From Actinomycetales bacterium (GTDB taxonomy: Bacteria; Actinomycetota; Actinomycetes; Actinomycetales; JAHECE01), in assembly GCA_024641895.1 (NCBI GenBank), contig JAHECE010000006.1, positions 1 to 28,259 of the forward strand: a DNA stretch of 28,259 bases, written 5' to 3'. Below, piece by piece: positions 1 to 7,131 of this stretch. The stretch's first letter is position 1. Each line of letters opens with the position of its first letter. A model generated the notes under the pieces. That model did no database searches. It was not told the origin of the DNA and worked only from the letters and a program-made list of their open reading frames with translations. The translations under genes were made by a program, and so were the position numbers.

Positions 1-120
1 GGCGGCTTCGGCGGCGGCTCGGGCAGCGGCGGTGGTGGCTTCGGCGGCGGCTCAGGCGGCGGCCGGGGACCGGCCGACGACCCGTGGGCGACCGGCGGCG
101 GCGACGAGCCCCCGTTCTGA
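1..120 (+). CDS. ssb: Single-stranded DNA-binding protein, C-terminal end only
   Basis: Reading frame 1 runs from the window edge to TGA at 118-120. It encodes a Gly/Ser/Phe-rich flexible linker followed by an acidic tail ending in DEPPF. In bacterial SSB this acidic tip is the docking site for replication and repair partners, and the OB-fold lies upstream, outside the window. The linker contains a 17-bp direct repeat (4-20 and 37-53, in frame), typical of glycine-rich linkers. The next genes, rpsR and rplI, support the call because ssb-rpsR-rplI is a conserved order. Only the last 39 residues are visible, so nothing can be said about the DNA-binding domain. Confidence 0.9.
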   Translation, partial: GGFGGGSGSGGGGFGGGSGGGRGPADDPWATGGGDEPPF

Positions 121-204
121 TCGTCGTCAGATCACCACACGACAGTAGGCATGACCCGCGGGTCCGGCAGGCGCCGCCGCGGGTGAGAACCCAAGGAGCA
201 CATC

Positions 205-441
205 ATGGCGAAGCCCGTTCTTCGCAAGCCCAAGAAGAAGCAGAACCCGCTGAAGTCGGCGAAGGTCGAGAACATCGACTACAAGGACACCGCGCTGCTG
301 CGGAAGTTCATCTCCGACCGAGGCAAGATTCGCGCCCGCCGGGTCACCGGCGTCACAGTCCAGGAGCAGCGAGCCATCGCGAAGGCGGTCAAGAACGCCC
401 GCGAGATGGCGCTCCTGCCGTACTCGAGCTCGGCTCGCTGA
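205..441 (+). CDS. rpsR: 30S ribosomal protein bS18, cysteine-free (zinc-independent) form
   Basis: The 78-residue product has the S18 core (IDYKDTALLRKFIS, GKIRARRVTG, KNAREMALLPY). It binds 16S rRNA in the platform of the small subunit next to S6. The start is ATG 205, with an AAGGAG ribosome-binding site at 193-198, six bases upstream. The protein contains no cysteine, so it lacks the Cys ligands of the zinc-binding (C+) S18 type found in, for example, Streptomyces S18-1; it corresponds to the C- type. It sits in the ssb-rpsR-rplI cluster, with rplI starting 17 bases after its stop. The family call is certain; zinc independence is inferred from the missing cysteines. Confidence 0.97.
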   Translation: MAKPVLRKPKKKQNPLKSAKVENIDYKDTALLRKFISDRGKIRARRVTGVTVQEQRAIAKAVKNAREMALLPYSSSAR

Positions 442-458
442 GACAGGGAGAGCAGATC

Positions 459-911
459 ATGGCAAAGCTCATCCTGACCCACGAGGTGACCGGCCTCGGT
501 GCACCCGGCGACGTCGTCGAGGTTCGTGACGGGTACGCCCGCAACTTCCTCGTGCCGCGTGGCCTCGCCACCGCCTGGACCAAGGGCGCCGAGAAGCAGG
601 TCGAGGCGATCCGTACGGCCCGCCGCAAGCGGGAGTTCGCGACGGTGGAGGGCGCACGCGCGGTCCGCGACTCGCTGCAGGCCTCCACCGTGCAGGTTCC
701 CGTCCGGGCGGGCGAGAGCGGTCGGCTGTTCGGCTCGGTCACGACCGGTGACATCGCCGACGCTGTCGCCGCGGCCGGTGGTCCGGCGCTCGACCGTCGC
801 AAGATCGAGGTCTCGACCCCGATCAAGTCCCTCGGCGAGCACAAGGTGACCGTGCGGCTGCACGAGGAGGTCGTGGCGAACCTCTCGGTCGAGGTTGTCC
901 CGGCACGCTGA
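459..911 (+). CDS. rplI: 50S ribosomal protein bL9
   Basis: The 150-residue protein starts at ATG 459 behind AGGGAGAG (445-452). The N-terminal domain shows the L9 signature (VTGLGAPGDVVEVRDGYARNFLVPRGLA, about residues 10-37). A central charged helix follows (about 45-70), then the C-terminal domain ending ANLSVEVVPAR. L9 binds 23S rRNA domain V near the L1 stalk and helps maintain reading frame. Length is normal for the family. It is the last gene of the ssb-rpsR-rplI operon; a GC-rich hairpin follows 17 bases after the stop. Confidence 0.97.
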   Translation: MAKLILTHEVTGLGAPGDVVEVRDGYARNFLVPRGLATAWTKGAEKQVEAIRTARRKREFATVEGARAVRDSLQASTVQVPVRAGESGRLFGSVTTGDIADAVAAAGGPALDRRKIEVSTPIKSLGEHKVTVRLHEEVVANLSVEVVPAR

Positions 912-928
912 ATCACGCGTCACGCGCA

Positions 929-961
929 GGAGGTCCGGTCCGCCGAGCGGGCCGGACCTCC
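929..961. terminator. Bidirectional hairpin between rplI and the MATE gene
   Basis: Positions 929-942 and 948-961 pair over 14 bp (outer arm GGAGGTCCGG / CCGGACCTCC, one G-T pair further in) around a 5-nt loop. There is no T-run, which is usual in GC-rich actinobacteria. It lies between two convergent genes and could stop transcription from both sides. Confidence 0.7.
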
Positions 962-970
962 GTGCGTCCG

Positions 971-1000
971 GCGCAGCGTCAGCCGGCGCAGCGTCAGCCG
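971..1000. repeat. 15-bp perfect tandem duplication over the MATE stop codon
   Basis: The 15-bp unit GCGCAGCGTCAGCCG occurs twice, at 971-985 and 986-1000. Each copy contains a minus-strand TGA in the same frame (994-996 and 979-981). The MATE gene therefore stops in the first copy and an in-frame backup stop lies 15 bases on. Confidence 0.9.
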
Positions 1001-2346
1001 GCGCCGAGCACGAGCCAGCGCTCGCCACGGGCACGCGCGCCGGTCGTCACCGCCCTCGCGAGCATGAAGCCACCCGCGAAGGCCGCCCACAGCCACGCGA
1101 GCCCCACGGCGCCGTCGGGCGCCCAGCGCCACACCGCCGTCAGGAGCGGCACGTAGGCCACGAGGGTGATGATCCCCGCCGCCGCGAGGAACCGGCCGTC
1201 CCCGGCGCCGATGAGCACGCCGTCGAGGACGTAGACCCAACCCGCCACGGGAAGCGCCAGCCCGCTCACCGCGAGCGCGAGGGCGGCGGCGCGCCGGACG
1301 TCGTCGTCGGCCGTGAACACCGGCGCCAGCCACCACCCGGCTGCCGCCATGACCACGCCGAGCGCGGCTCCGGCCCCGGTGCCCCAGCGCAGGGCGCGTG
1401 CAGTCAGCAAGCGGGCCGAAAGTGTGTCTCGTGCGCCCAGCGCGTGGCCCACGAGGGCCTGCGCGGCGATGGCGAGAGCGTCGAGGCCGTACGCCGCCAG
1501 GCTCCACAGCGCGGCGACGACCTGGTGTGCCCCGAGGGCGACGTCGCCCAGGGACGTGGCCACGAGGACCGTCAGAAGGATGCCCGCCCGCAGGGAGAGC
1601 GTGCGGACGAGCAGGGGCGTGCCGGCCTTGGCGCTCGCGAGGACGCCCGTGATCGCGGGCCGCAGTGGGACGGTGAGCCGGCGGGCCTCCCGCGCGAGGA
1701 CGCCACCCAGCACGAGGGCCATCGCCGTCTGGGTGATCGCCGTGCCGAGCCCGGAGCCCGCGATGCCGAGGCCCATTCCGTAGACGAGCAGCACGCTCAG
1801 GACGGCGTTCACGGCCGCTCCGGCGGCAGCCACGACGAAGGGTGTCCTGGTGTCCTGGCGGCCCCGCAGCGTGCCCGTGGCGGCCAGGACGACGAGCATG
1901 GCGGGCACGCCCGGCAGGGACGCCCGGAGGTAGGCGACGGCGTGCGGCGCGACCTCGGTCGAGGCGCCGAGGGCGGGGACGGCCCACGGTGTCGCGAACC
2001 AGCCTGCGACGGCGGTCGCCGTCCCGAGGAGGAGGGCCAGCCACATCCCGTCGACGCCGGCGGCCAGGGCGCCGCGCTCGTCCCCGGCCCCGACGCGGCG
2101 CGCTGCCGCCGCCGTGGTGGCGTAGGCGAGGAAGACGAAGAGCCCGACGAGCGTGACCAGCACGGTGCTCGCCAGGGCGAGCCCGGCGAGCTGGGCGGTG
2201 CCGAGGCGACCGACGACGGCGGAGTCCACCAGGACGAAGAGGGGTTCGGCGACCAACGCGCCGAGAGCGGGGACGGCCAGAGCCATCAGGCGCCGGTCGA
2301 CCTCCCGGCCGGTGGGCGGGCCGCCGCTTCGGCCCGGCTCGCTCAC
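994..2346 (-). CDS. MATE-family multidrug/metabolite exporter
   Basis: About 450 residues, almost entirely hydrophobic helices separated by short loops, fitting the 12-helix MATE fold of H+- or Na+-coupled exporters in the cytoplasmic membrane. The N-terminal lobe carries the family pattern RLMALAVPALGALVAEPLFVLVDSAVVGRLGT, and the second lobe repeats a similar layout. The substrate cannot be read from sequence. The start is uncertain: GTG 2346 gives the usual short N-terminus (VSEPGRSGG), while GTG 2406 adds 20 atypical residues; neither has a clear ribosome-binding site. The gene converges on rplI and is divergent from dnaB across a 450-bp regulatory region. The stop lies in a 15-bp tandem duplication. 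Confidence 0.87.
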   Translation of the reverse strand: MSEPGRSGGPPTGREVDRRLMALAVPALGALVAEPLFVLVDSAVVGRLGTAQLAGLALASTVLVTLVGLFVFLAYATTAAAARRVGAGDERGALAAGVDGMWLALLLGTATAVAGWFATPWAVPALGASTEVAPHAVAYLRASLPGVPAMLVVLAATGTLRGRQDTRTPFVVAAAGAAVNAVLSVLLVYGMGLGIAGSGLGTAITQTAMALVLGGVLAREARRLTVPLRPAITGVLASAKAGTPLLVRTLSLRAGILLTVLVATSLGDVALGAHQVVAALWSLAAYGLDALAIAAQALVGHALGARDTLSARLLTARALRWGTGAGAALGVVMAAAGWWLAPVFTADDDVRRAAALALAVSGLALPVAGWVYVLDGVLIGAGDGRFLAAAGIITLVAYVPLLTAVWRWAPDGAVGLAWLWAAFAGGFMLARAVTTGARARGERWLVLGAG

Positions 2347-2398
2347 GTGCGCCCGCGACCCGCGCGGGAGTGCGACACGCTGAGCAGAAACCGGCGTG

Positions 2399-2585
2399 TC
2401 ATCCACGGGTTTGACACCGGGCGTTCATCCACAGTGCCCCCAGGCTCCCCGGGCCGCGGAAGGATGCTGTCCGAAGGCGTTTCGCACGCGCCCGTCCCCA
2501 TGGTCATCCACCGTCTGTGGACAAGATCGGGTGTAGTCCACATGGTGTCCACAGGGTAGTCACAGGGCTGAGGCTGTTGTCCCCA
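2399..2585. promoter_or_regulatory. Cluster of DnaA-box-like 9-mers upstream of dnaB
   Basis: Seven sequences resemble the DnaA box (TTATCCACA generally; TTGTCCACA in actinobacteria): TCATCCACG 2399-2407, TCATCCACA 2425-2433, TCATCCACC 2504-2512, minus-strand TTGTCCACA 2516-2524 (perfect), TAGTCCACA 2534-2542, GTGTCCACA 2545-2553 and TTGTCCCCA 2577-2585. Four fall within 2516-2585. The cluster ends about 20 bases before the predicted dnaB -35 element, which suggests DnaA control of dnaB or a DnaA-binding reservoir. The rest of the gap between MATE and dnaB shows no ORF I would call. Confidence 0.6.
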
Positions 2586-2605
2586 GGGGTGGTGCGCAGG
2601 AACTG

Positions 2606-2634
2606 TTGGCGGGAACGCCGGCGGCGCGTACGGT
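2606..2634 (+). promoter_or_regulatory. Predicted dnaB promoter
   Basis: TTGGCG (2606-2611) and TACGGT (2629-2634) are separated by exactly 17 bp, matching four of six -35 positions and the TANNNT form of the -10. The predicted transcript start is near 2641, giving a leader of about 158 nt before the TTG start of dnaB. I saw no clear riboswitch or strong hairpin in that leader. Confidence 0.5.
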
Positions 2635-2798
2635 CCTTCCAGGCGCAGCGGCAGAGTTGCCGTGGCACCGGGGATCGGAACTCCGTGTCGATGGCACGGG
2701 TACCGGCTCGGAGCCAGCGCCTTTGCTGTGCCAGGGGGCGTGTGTCAGTGGTAGCCGGTAGACCGTCGGTACCTGCTTGACGAACGAAGGGGTCGGCC

Positions 2799-4169
2799 TT
2801 GTCCATCACGGAGCTGCAGACGTCGGGCCAGCCCAGCCGGGAGTCTTTCGACCGCACGCCGCCTCAGGACATCGCCGCGGAGCAGAGCGTTCTCGGCGGC
2901 ATGCTGCTGTCCAAGGACGCGATCGCCGACGTCGCAGAGATCATCCGGGGCACGGACTTCTATCGGCCGGCCCACGAGATGGTCTACGACGCAGTCGTGG
3001 ACCTGTACTCCCGGGGCGAGCCCGCCGACGCCGTGACGGTCTCGGCCGAGCTCACCAAGCGGGGCGACCTCGGCCGGGTGGGCGGTGCGCCGTACCTCCA
3101 CACGCTGATCGCCTCGGTGCCCACGGCCGCCAACGCCGGCTACTACGCCCGCATCGTGCGTGAGCGCTCGGTGCTGCGCCGGCTCGTGGACGCCGGCACC
3201 CGCATCGCGCAGCTCGGCTACGCCACGGATGGCGGCGACGTCGACGACCTCGTCAACACCGCCCAGGCCGAGGTGTACGCGGTCAGCGAGCGCCGTACGA
3301 GCGAGGACTACATCCCGCTGCGGGATGTCATCAACGCCACGATGGACGAGATCGACGCGATGTCGAACCGTGGTGAGGGCATGATCGGCGTCCCGACCGG
3401 CTTCGCCGACCTCGACCGGCTCACCAATGGGCTGCACCCGGGCCAGATGGTGATCGTCGCGGCCAGACCGGCTATCGGCAAGTCAACCCTCGGGCTGGAC
3501 GTCTGTCGTGCGGCCTCGATCAAGTCGGGCATGGCATCGGTGATCTTCTCCCTGGAGATGAGCCGCACCGAGATCACGATGCGGCTGCTCTCCGCCGAGT
3601 CCGGCGTACCGCTGCAGAACATGCGCCGCGGCAGCATGAAGGACGAGGACTGGACCCGGCTCGCGGCGACGATGGGCAAGGTGTCCGAGGCGCCGCTCTT
3701 CATCGACGACAGCCCGAACATGTCGCTGATGGAGATCCGCGCGAAGGCCCGCCGGCTGAAGCAGCGGCACGGCCTGCGCCTCATCGTGGTCGACTACCTG
3801 CAGCTCATGTCCTCCGGCAAGCGCGTCGAGTCTCGCCAGCAGGAGGTCAGCGAGTTCTCCCGGGCGCTGAAGCTGCTCGCCAAGGAGCTTGAGGTCCCCG
3901 TCATCGCGATCTCGCAGCTCAACCGTGGCCCGGAGCAGCGTACGGACAAGCGTCCGATGATGAGCGACCTGCGTGAGTCGGGAAGCCTCGAGCAGGACGC
4001 GGACGTCGTCATCCTGCTTCACCGCGAGGACGCCTACGAGAAGGAGTCCCCGCGCGCGGGCGAGGCCGACCTCATCGTCGCCAAGCACCGCAACGGGCCC
4101 ACCGACACCGTGACGGTCGCTTTTCAGGGCCACTACGCGCGGTTCGTCGACATGGCCCAGGGTCTGTGA
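2799..4169 (+). CDS. dnaB: Replicative DNA helicase DnaB
   Basis: The 456-residue protein is a full-length hexameric 5'-3' helicase that unwinds DNA at the replication fork. The N-terminal DnaB_N domain begins PPQDIAAEQSVLGGML. The RecA-like ATPase domain holds Walker A (ARPAIGKST, residues 222-230), Walker B (RLIVVDYLQLM) and the C-terminal MSDLRESGSLEQDADVV segment with the arginine finger. No intein interrupts the motifs, although dnaB is a common intein site. The start is TTG 2799: GAAGGGG at 2786-2792 lies six bases upstream and no ATG or GTG fits as well. A DnaA-box cluster and a promoter lie upstream, and a hairpin follows the stop. Confidence 0.97.
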   Translation: MSITELQTSGQPSRESFDRTPPQDIAAEQSVLGGMLLSKDAIADVAEIIRGTDFYRPAHEMVYDAVVDLYSRGEPADAVTVSAELTKRGDLGRVGGAPYLHTLIASVPTAANAGYYARIVRERSVLRRLVDAGTRIAQLGYATDGGDVDDLVNTAQAEVYAVSERRTSEDYIPLRDVINATMDEIDAMSNRGEGMIGVPTGFADLDRLTNGLHPGQMVIVAARPAIGKSTLGLDVCRAASIKSGMASVIFSLEMSRTEITMRLLSAESGVPLQNMRRGSMKDEDWTRLAATMGKVSEAPLFIDDSPNMSLMEIRAKARRLKQRHGLRLIVVDYLQLMSSGKRVESRQQEVSEFSRALKLLAKELEVPVIAISQLNRGPEQRTDKRPMMSDLRESGSLEQDADVVILLHREDAYEKESPRAGEADLIVAKHRNGPTDTVTVAFQGHYARFVDMAQGL

Positions 4170-4175
4170 GTCCGC

Positions 4176-4207
4176 CCGCTCGCCCCCTCTCCGGAGGGGT
4201 CGAGCGG
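4176..4207 (+). terminator. Hairpin after dnaB
   Basis: CCGCTCG (4176-4182) pairs with CGAGCGG (4201-4207). After one mismatch, CCCCTC (4184-4189) pairs with GAGGGG (4194-4199) around a 4-nt loop. It starts seven bases after the dnaB stop and has no T-run. Confidence 0.65.
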
Positions 4208-4277
4208 AGGTGACGGCGGGTACGCGCGCCGGGCGGATCGTTGCCGCGGCCGGTCGGTTGCACGCCGTCGGCTGACT

Positions 4278-4283
4278 GATACT
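4278..4283 (+). promoter_or_regulatory. -10 element of a leaderless promoter (matrixin gene)
   Basis: GATACT lies exactly six bases before GTG 4290, so the predicted transcript starts at the first base of the start codon. No convincing -35 was found at 17-18 bp spacing. Confidence 0.4.
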
Positions 4284-4289
4284 GGGTCG

Positions 4290-5348
4290 GTGACCCTTCC
4301 GCCTGACGAGTGGCCGCGGCCTCCCGGCGGCCGGACGCCGGAGTGGGCGTATCTCGAGGCGTTGGCCCGGCAGGCGCCGGACCCGCGATGGCGCGCCCAG
4401 GCCGAGGAGTGGCTGGAGCACGAGCGACCGCGTCGTCGTCCACGTCGCCGTGGTGGAGGCTGGGTCGCGGCCCTCCTCGTCCTGCTGGTCGGCGGGATCT
4501 GGTGGAGCCTGAGTGACGACCCGAGCGCCGATGTCACGGCACTCGGCGACCCGGCCACCTATCTCGAGCTCGCCGACCGTGTGCACGAGTGGCTCGGCAG
4601 CGAGTCCGACGGTGCCGGCGTCGCCACGGGGCCGGGGCCGGTCCCGATCACCGGGTCGCGGGCGAGCGGCGAGCGTACGACTCCGGCCATCGGTCTCGAG
4701 GAGAGCCGATCCCGTCTCCTGGCCCCCGTGAGCGTGGACGACCCGAGTTCCGCGTACGGCTTCGCCGCGCTCCAGGACGACGCTGCCACGCCTGTTGCCT
4801 GGTCACCCTGCCGACCCATCCACTACGTCGTGAACGCCGATGGCGCTCCGCCCGGCTTCGAGGTCACCGTCGACGCCGCGGTCGCCGAGCTCTCCGCTGC
4901 CACCGGGCTCGCCTTCGTCGACGACGGGACGACGGCGGAGCTCCCGAGCTCAGGGCGTGACGCCTACCTGCCCCAGGAGTACGGCTCGCGATGGGCCCCG
5001 GTGCTGATCGCAGCCGCCGACGACCGGTCGGTACCGTTCCTGGAGGGCGACACCGCTGGTGTCGCCTACACCTACCGGGTGCGCGGTCTCTCCAGCGGCA
5101 GGTGGCACCTCGTCTCCGGCTCGGTCTACGTCGACCGGGAGGCATTCGAATTCCGCGCCGACGGCGGGGCGGACCCCGGCTGGCTGGGCATCCTGCGCCA
5201 CGAGCTCGGCCACGTCGTCGGGCTCGACCACGTCGACGACCCCACGCAGCTCATGAACCCGGTGACCTCGACGGTGCGCACCTATCAGTCGGGCGACCTG
5301 ACCGGTCTCGCCGTCGTCGGGACGGGGACCTGCGCCCCGGACGCGTGA
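4290..5348 (+). CDS. Membrane-anchored matrixin-like zinc metalloprotease (M10-like)
   Basis: The 352-residue protein has an N-terminal cytoplasmic segment, an Arg-rich stretch (residues 47-54) and one membrane helix (about 58-73), so the protease domain should face outward. The catalytic motif HELGHVVGLDH is complete: H304, H308 and H314 bind zinc and E305 is the general base. It is followed by the Met-turn residue M322 in PTQLMNP. This is the metzincin/matrixin (peptidase M10) arrangement. No prodomain cysteine switch was seen; residues 75-150 may be a linker. The GTG start lacks a Shine-Dalgarno sequence but sits six bases after a -10-like GATACT. It follows dnaB on the same strand but has its own promoter. 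Substrate unknown. Confidence 0.85.
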   Translation: MTLPPDEWPRPPGGRTPEWAYLEALARQAPDPRWRAQAEEWLEHERPRRRPRRRGGGWVAALLVLLVGGIWWSLSDDPSADVTALGDPATYLELADRVHEWLGSESDGAGVATGPGPVPITGSRASGERTTPAIGLEESRSRLLAPVSVDDPSSAYGFAALQDDAATPVAWSPCRPIHYVVNADGAPPGFEVTVDAAVAELSAATGLAFVDDGTTAELPSSGRDAYLPQEYGSRWAPVLIAAADDRSVPFLEGDTAGVAYTYRVRGLSSGRWHLVSGSVYVDREAFEFRADGGADPGWLGILRHELGHVVGLDHVDDPTQLMNPVTSTVRTYQSGDLTGLAVVGTGTCAPDA

Positions 5349-5403
5349 GGGCCGGCCGTAGGTCGGGACGCGTCGAGGCGGTCCGCCCGTCGCTTCCGCA
5401 GGC

Positions 5404-5437
5404 TCGTGGCGGTCGTCGCGGGGGATGCCCGCCACGG
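5404..5437. terminator. Possible hairpin between convergent protease and LapA-domain genes
   Basis: TCGTGGCGG (5404-5412) pairs with CCGCCACGG (5429-5437) over nine positions, including one G-T pair, around a 16-nt loop. It lies between two convergent stop codons. The long loop and lack of a T-run make it only a candidate. Confidence 0.35.
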
Positions 5438-5451
5438 TCGCCCGGCGTCGA

Positions 5452-6066
5452 TCAGGTGTTCTTCTCGATCTCCTTGGCGACGGCCTCGTCGAAGCGGCGC
5501 GCCCGCCGGGCGTGGACCCGCAGCTGCGTGAGCCGGGCAACCCCGACGATCAGCACCACCGTGGCACCGATGACGGCGGAGATGAGGAGGGCGACGCCGA
5601 GCGGGAGGGTCTCGACCAGCGTGAAGTACCGGACCTCCACGTCATCCTGGTTCTGCAGCATCAGCACGATGAGCAGGACCATGAGGACGATGGCCAGGGC
5701 CGCGCCGATCCAGGCCGCGGCCGCACGCGTGGTCCCCAGCGATGCGGGCGGTGCGGCCTTCTCCCCGGCCGCGGGCTTCCTGACCGGTGCACCGATCGGC
5801 GGTGTGCCCGGCGGTGGGGAGGTCGGTCCGTGACCAGCGGTGCCGGGGACGACCGGCGGGGTGGGCCGGGTCACCGGCGTCGGCTTCGTCGATGCCGGCG
5901 CACCGGGTGCCGGTCCGGTCTGCGGCGGCGTCGCCGCACTGTCGGCCTTCGACGGTAGCGGGCTGGTGCTGGGGCCGGACGTGCTCGGGTCGGACGCCTG
6001 AGGGGTTCTGGGTGGAATGCTCGGAACCGGGGTGTCCTCTCGCGGGACGGGAGTGTCGGAGGACAT
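5452..6066 (-). CDS. LapA-domain (DUF1049) membrane protein with Pro-rich N-terminus
   Basis: The 204-residue protein has a low-complexity Pro/Ser/Thr/Ala N-terminal half (residues 1-110), then two membrane helices (about 115-137 and 155-176). Between them is the LapA-domain pattern LQNQDDVEVRYFTLVETLPLGVALLISAVIGA. The C-terminus is short and basic-to-acidic (RRARRFDEAVAKEIEKNT). LapA of E. coli works with LapB in controlling LpxC turnover; in Gram-positive bacteria, which lack LPS, the role of this domain is not known. The start is ATG 6066, chosen because AGGAG lies five bases upstream; a further in-frame ATG at 6102 has no such site. Confidence 0.8.
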   Translation of the reverse strand: MSSDTPVPREDTPVPSIPPRTPQASDPSTSGPSTSPLPSKADSAATPPQTGPAPGAPASTKPTPVTRPTPPVVPGTAGHGPTSPPPGTPPIGAPVRKPAAGEKAAPPASLGTTRAAAAWIGAALAIVLMVLLIVLMLQNQDDVEVRYFTLVETLPLGVALLISAVIGATVVLIVGVARLTQLRVHARRARRFDEAVAKEIEKNT

Positions 6067-6104
6067 GGCTCCTTCTTCCGCAGGCGATGCGTGGACCTGC
6101 ATCG

Positions 6105-6110
6105 ATGGTA
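6105..6110 (-). promoter_or_regulatory. -10-like element for the LapA-domain gene
   Basis: Minus-strand TACCAT predicts a transcript start near 6098 and a leader of about 32 nt carrying the AAGGAG site. No good -35 was found, so this is tentative. Confidence 0.3.
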
Positions 6111-6258
6111 CTCCTCCGCCCGATGGTGAGGGAGGGTCGGGTTGTGCGGGGCGCGGCCTCCCCGGGATGCATCGGTGCGGGTGGTCCCTTCATCTCGCGG
6201 AGCACCCGCGGCATCATGGGACTGCGAGCCCTGCAGCCGAGCGAACGGGAGGCGCGTC

Positions 6259-6975
6259 GTGACGACCACGAGCAGCGGGCGGGTGGTCCGGCGGCTGGCC
6301 GCCCTGATCGCCGTGCTGATGGCGACAGGCTGCGCAATGGGTGACCCCGGGCCGGCCACGACCCAGACGCGCGCCGTCGTCGGCGTGACGGCCGTGGACC
6401 TCAGGACGTCCGGAAACCTCGTCATCACCCAGGGTGAGCCGACGTCGCTGCGGGTGACCGCCGGGGCGAACGTGATCGACCGGCTGACGAGCGACGTCCG
6501 AGGCGGGTCCCTCGTGCTCGCGGTCAGCCGGCCCGGGCTCGTCCGGCTCGGCACGGTGCGCTACGACCTGGTGGTCCCGTCCCTGGACAACGTGCGGGTG
6601 AGCGGTTCGGGCGGCGTGGCCGCCTCGGGTGACCTCGGTCCTCGGCTCAGCATCGATACGTCGGGGTCGGGGTCGGTTCGAGCCGACGGGCTGGCCCTCC
6701 AGCTGCTCGAGGTCGCGATCTCCGGCTCCGGCTCGGTCGAGGTGGCCGGCAGCGCGAGCCTGCAGACGGCGCATGTCTCAGGATCCGGCGCGTATTCGGC
6801 CGGACACCTCAAGAGTCAGGTGGCCAAGGTGACGATCTCAGGGTCCGGAAACGCTGACGTCACGGTGACCGACTCGCTCGATGCCGAGATCTCGGGAAGT
6901 GGATCCATCACCTACGCCGGTGGCGCCACGGTCAGCGCCCGGACCTCAGGCTCGGGCCGCATCTCGGCACGCTAG
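6259..6975 (+). CDS. DUF2807 (GIN domain) lipoprotein
   Basis: The 238-residue protein has a signal peptide with a lipobox ending ATGC, placing the lipidated cysteine at C25, so it should be anchored to the outer face of the membrane. The mature part is a DUF2807 auto-transporter-adhesin head GIN domain: repeated strands carrying SGSG turns (SGSGGV, TSGSGSV, ISGSGSV, SGSGAY, ISGSGNA, ISGSGSI, TSGSGRI), which suggests a right-handed beta-helix. The start is GTG 6259, with GGGAGG (6247-6252) six bases upstream; the open frame extends further upstream but that part has no signal peptide. It is divergent from the LapA-domain gene. The molecular role of the family is unknown. Confidence 0.85.
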   Translation: MTTTSSGRVVRRLAALIAVLMATGCAMGDPGPATTQTRAVVGVTAVDLRTSGNLVITQGEPTSLRVTAGANVIDRLTSDVRGGSLVLAVSRPGLVRLGTVRYDLVVPSLDNVRVSGSGGVAASGDLGPRLSIDTSGSGSVRADGLALQLLEVAISGSGSVEVAGSASLQTAHVSGSGAYSAGHLKSQVAKVTISGSGNADVTVTDSLDAEISGSGSITYAGGATVSARTSGSGRISAR

Positions 6976-7063
6976 ACGCCGGTCGGCCGGGGGTGCGGCC
7001 ACTGGCGAGCGAGCCTGCGTGGACCGGGTCCGCCCCGGACGCCCGCGTGCGTCACACTTGGTC

Positions 7064-7131
7064 ATGAGCGCGACCATCCATGCCCGCGACGTGGCTGCAG
7101 GGCACGGGAGCTGTTCACCGGCCTCGAGCTG
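7064..7131 (+). other. Displaced 5' segment of the ABC-F gene
   Basis: From ATG 7064 the reading MSATIHARDVAAGHG matches a typical ABC-F N-terminus, but then leaves the family pattern. The ABC-F frame resumes as ARELFTGLELVV from 7102. Restoring a second copy of the 7-mer GGGCACG (7100-7106) would join both parts at the usual family length; adding one G near 7106-7108 would also restore the frame but gives a shorter loop. Confidence 0.55.

Noticed and set aside
895..2559. Long plus-strand open frame of 554 codons opposite the MATE gene
   Set aside because: It is the antisense shadow of the MATE coding region in GC-rich DNA: product is low-complexity Arg/Gly/Glu, no domain pattern, no ribosome-binding site.
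2399..2585. Chromosomal origin (oriC)
   Set aside because: DnaA-box-like sites cluster here, but there is no dnaA, dnaN, rnpA or rpmH, and no AT-rich unwinding element; promoter control or titration is a simpler reading.
5452..6066. LapA function in LPS synthesis control
   Set aside because: Only the domain is shared; an actinobacterium without LPS cannot use the E. coli role, so no symbol was given.
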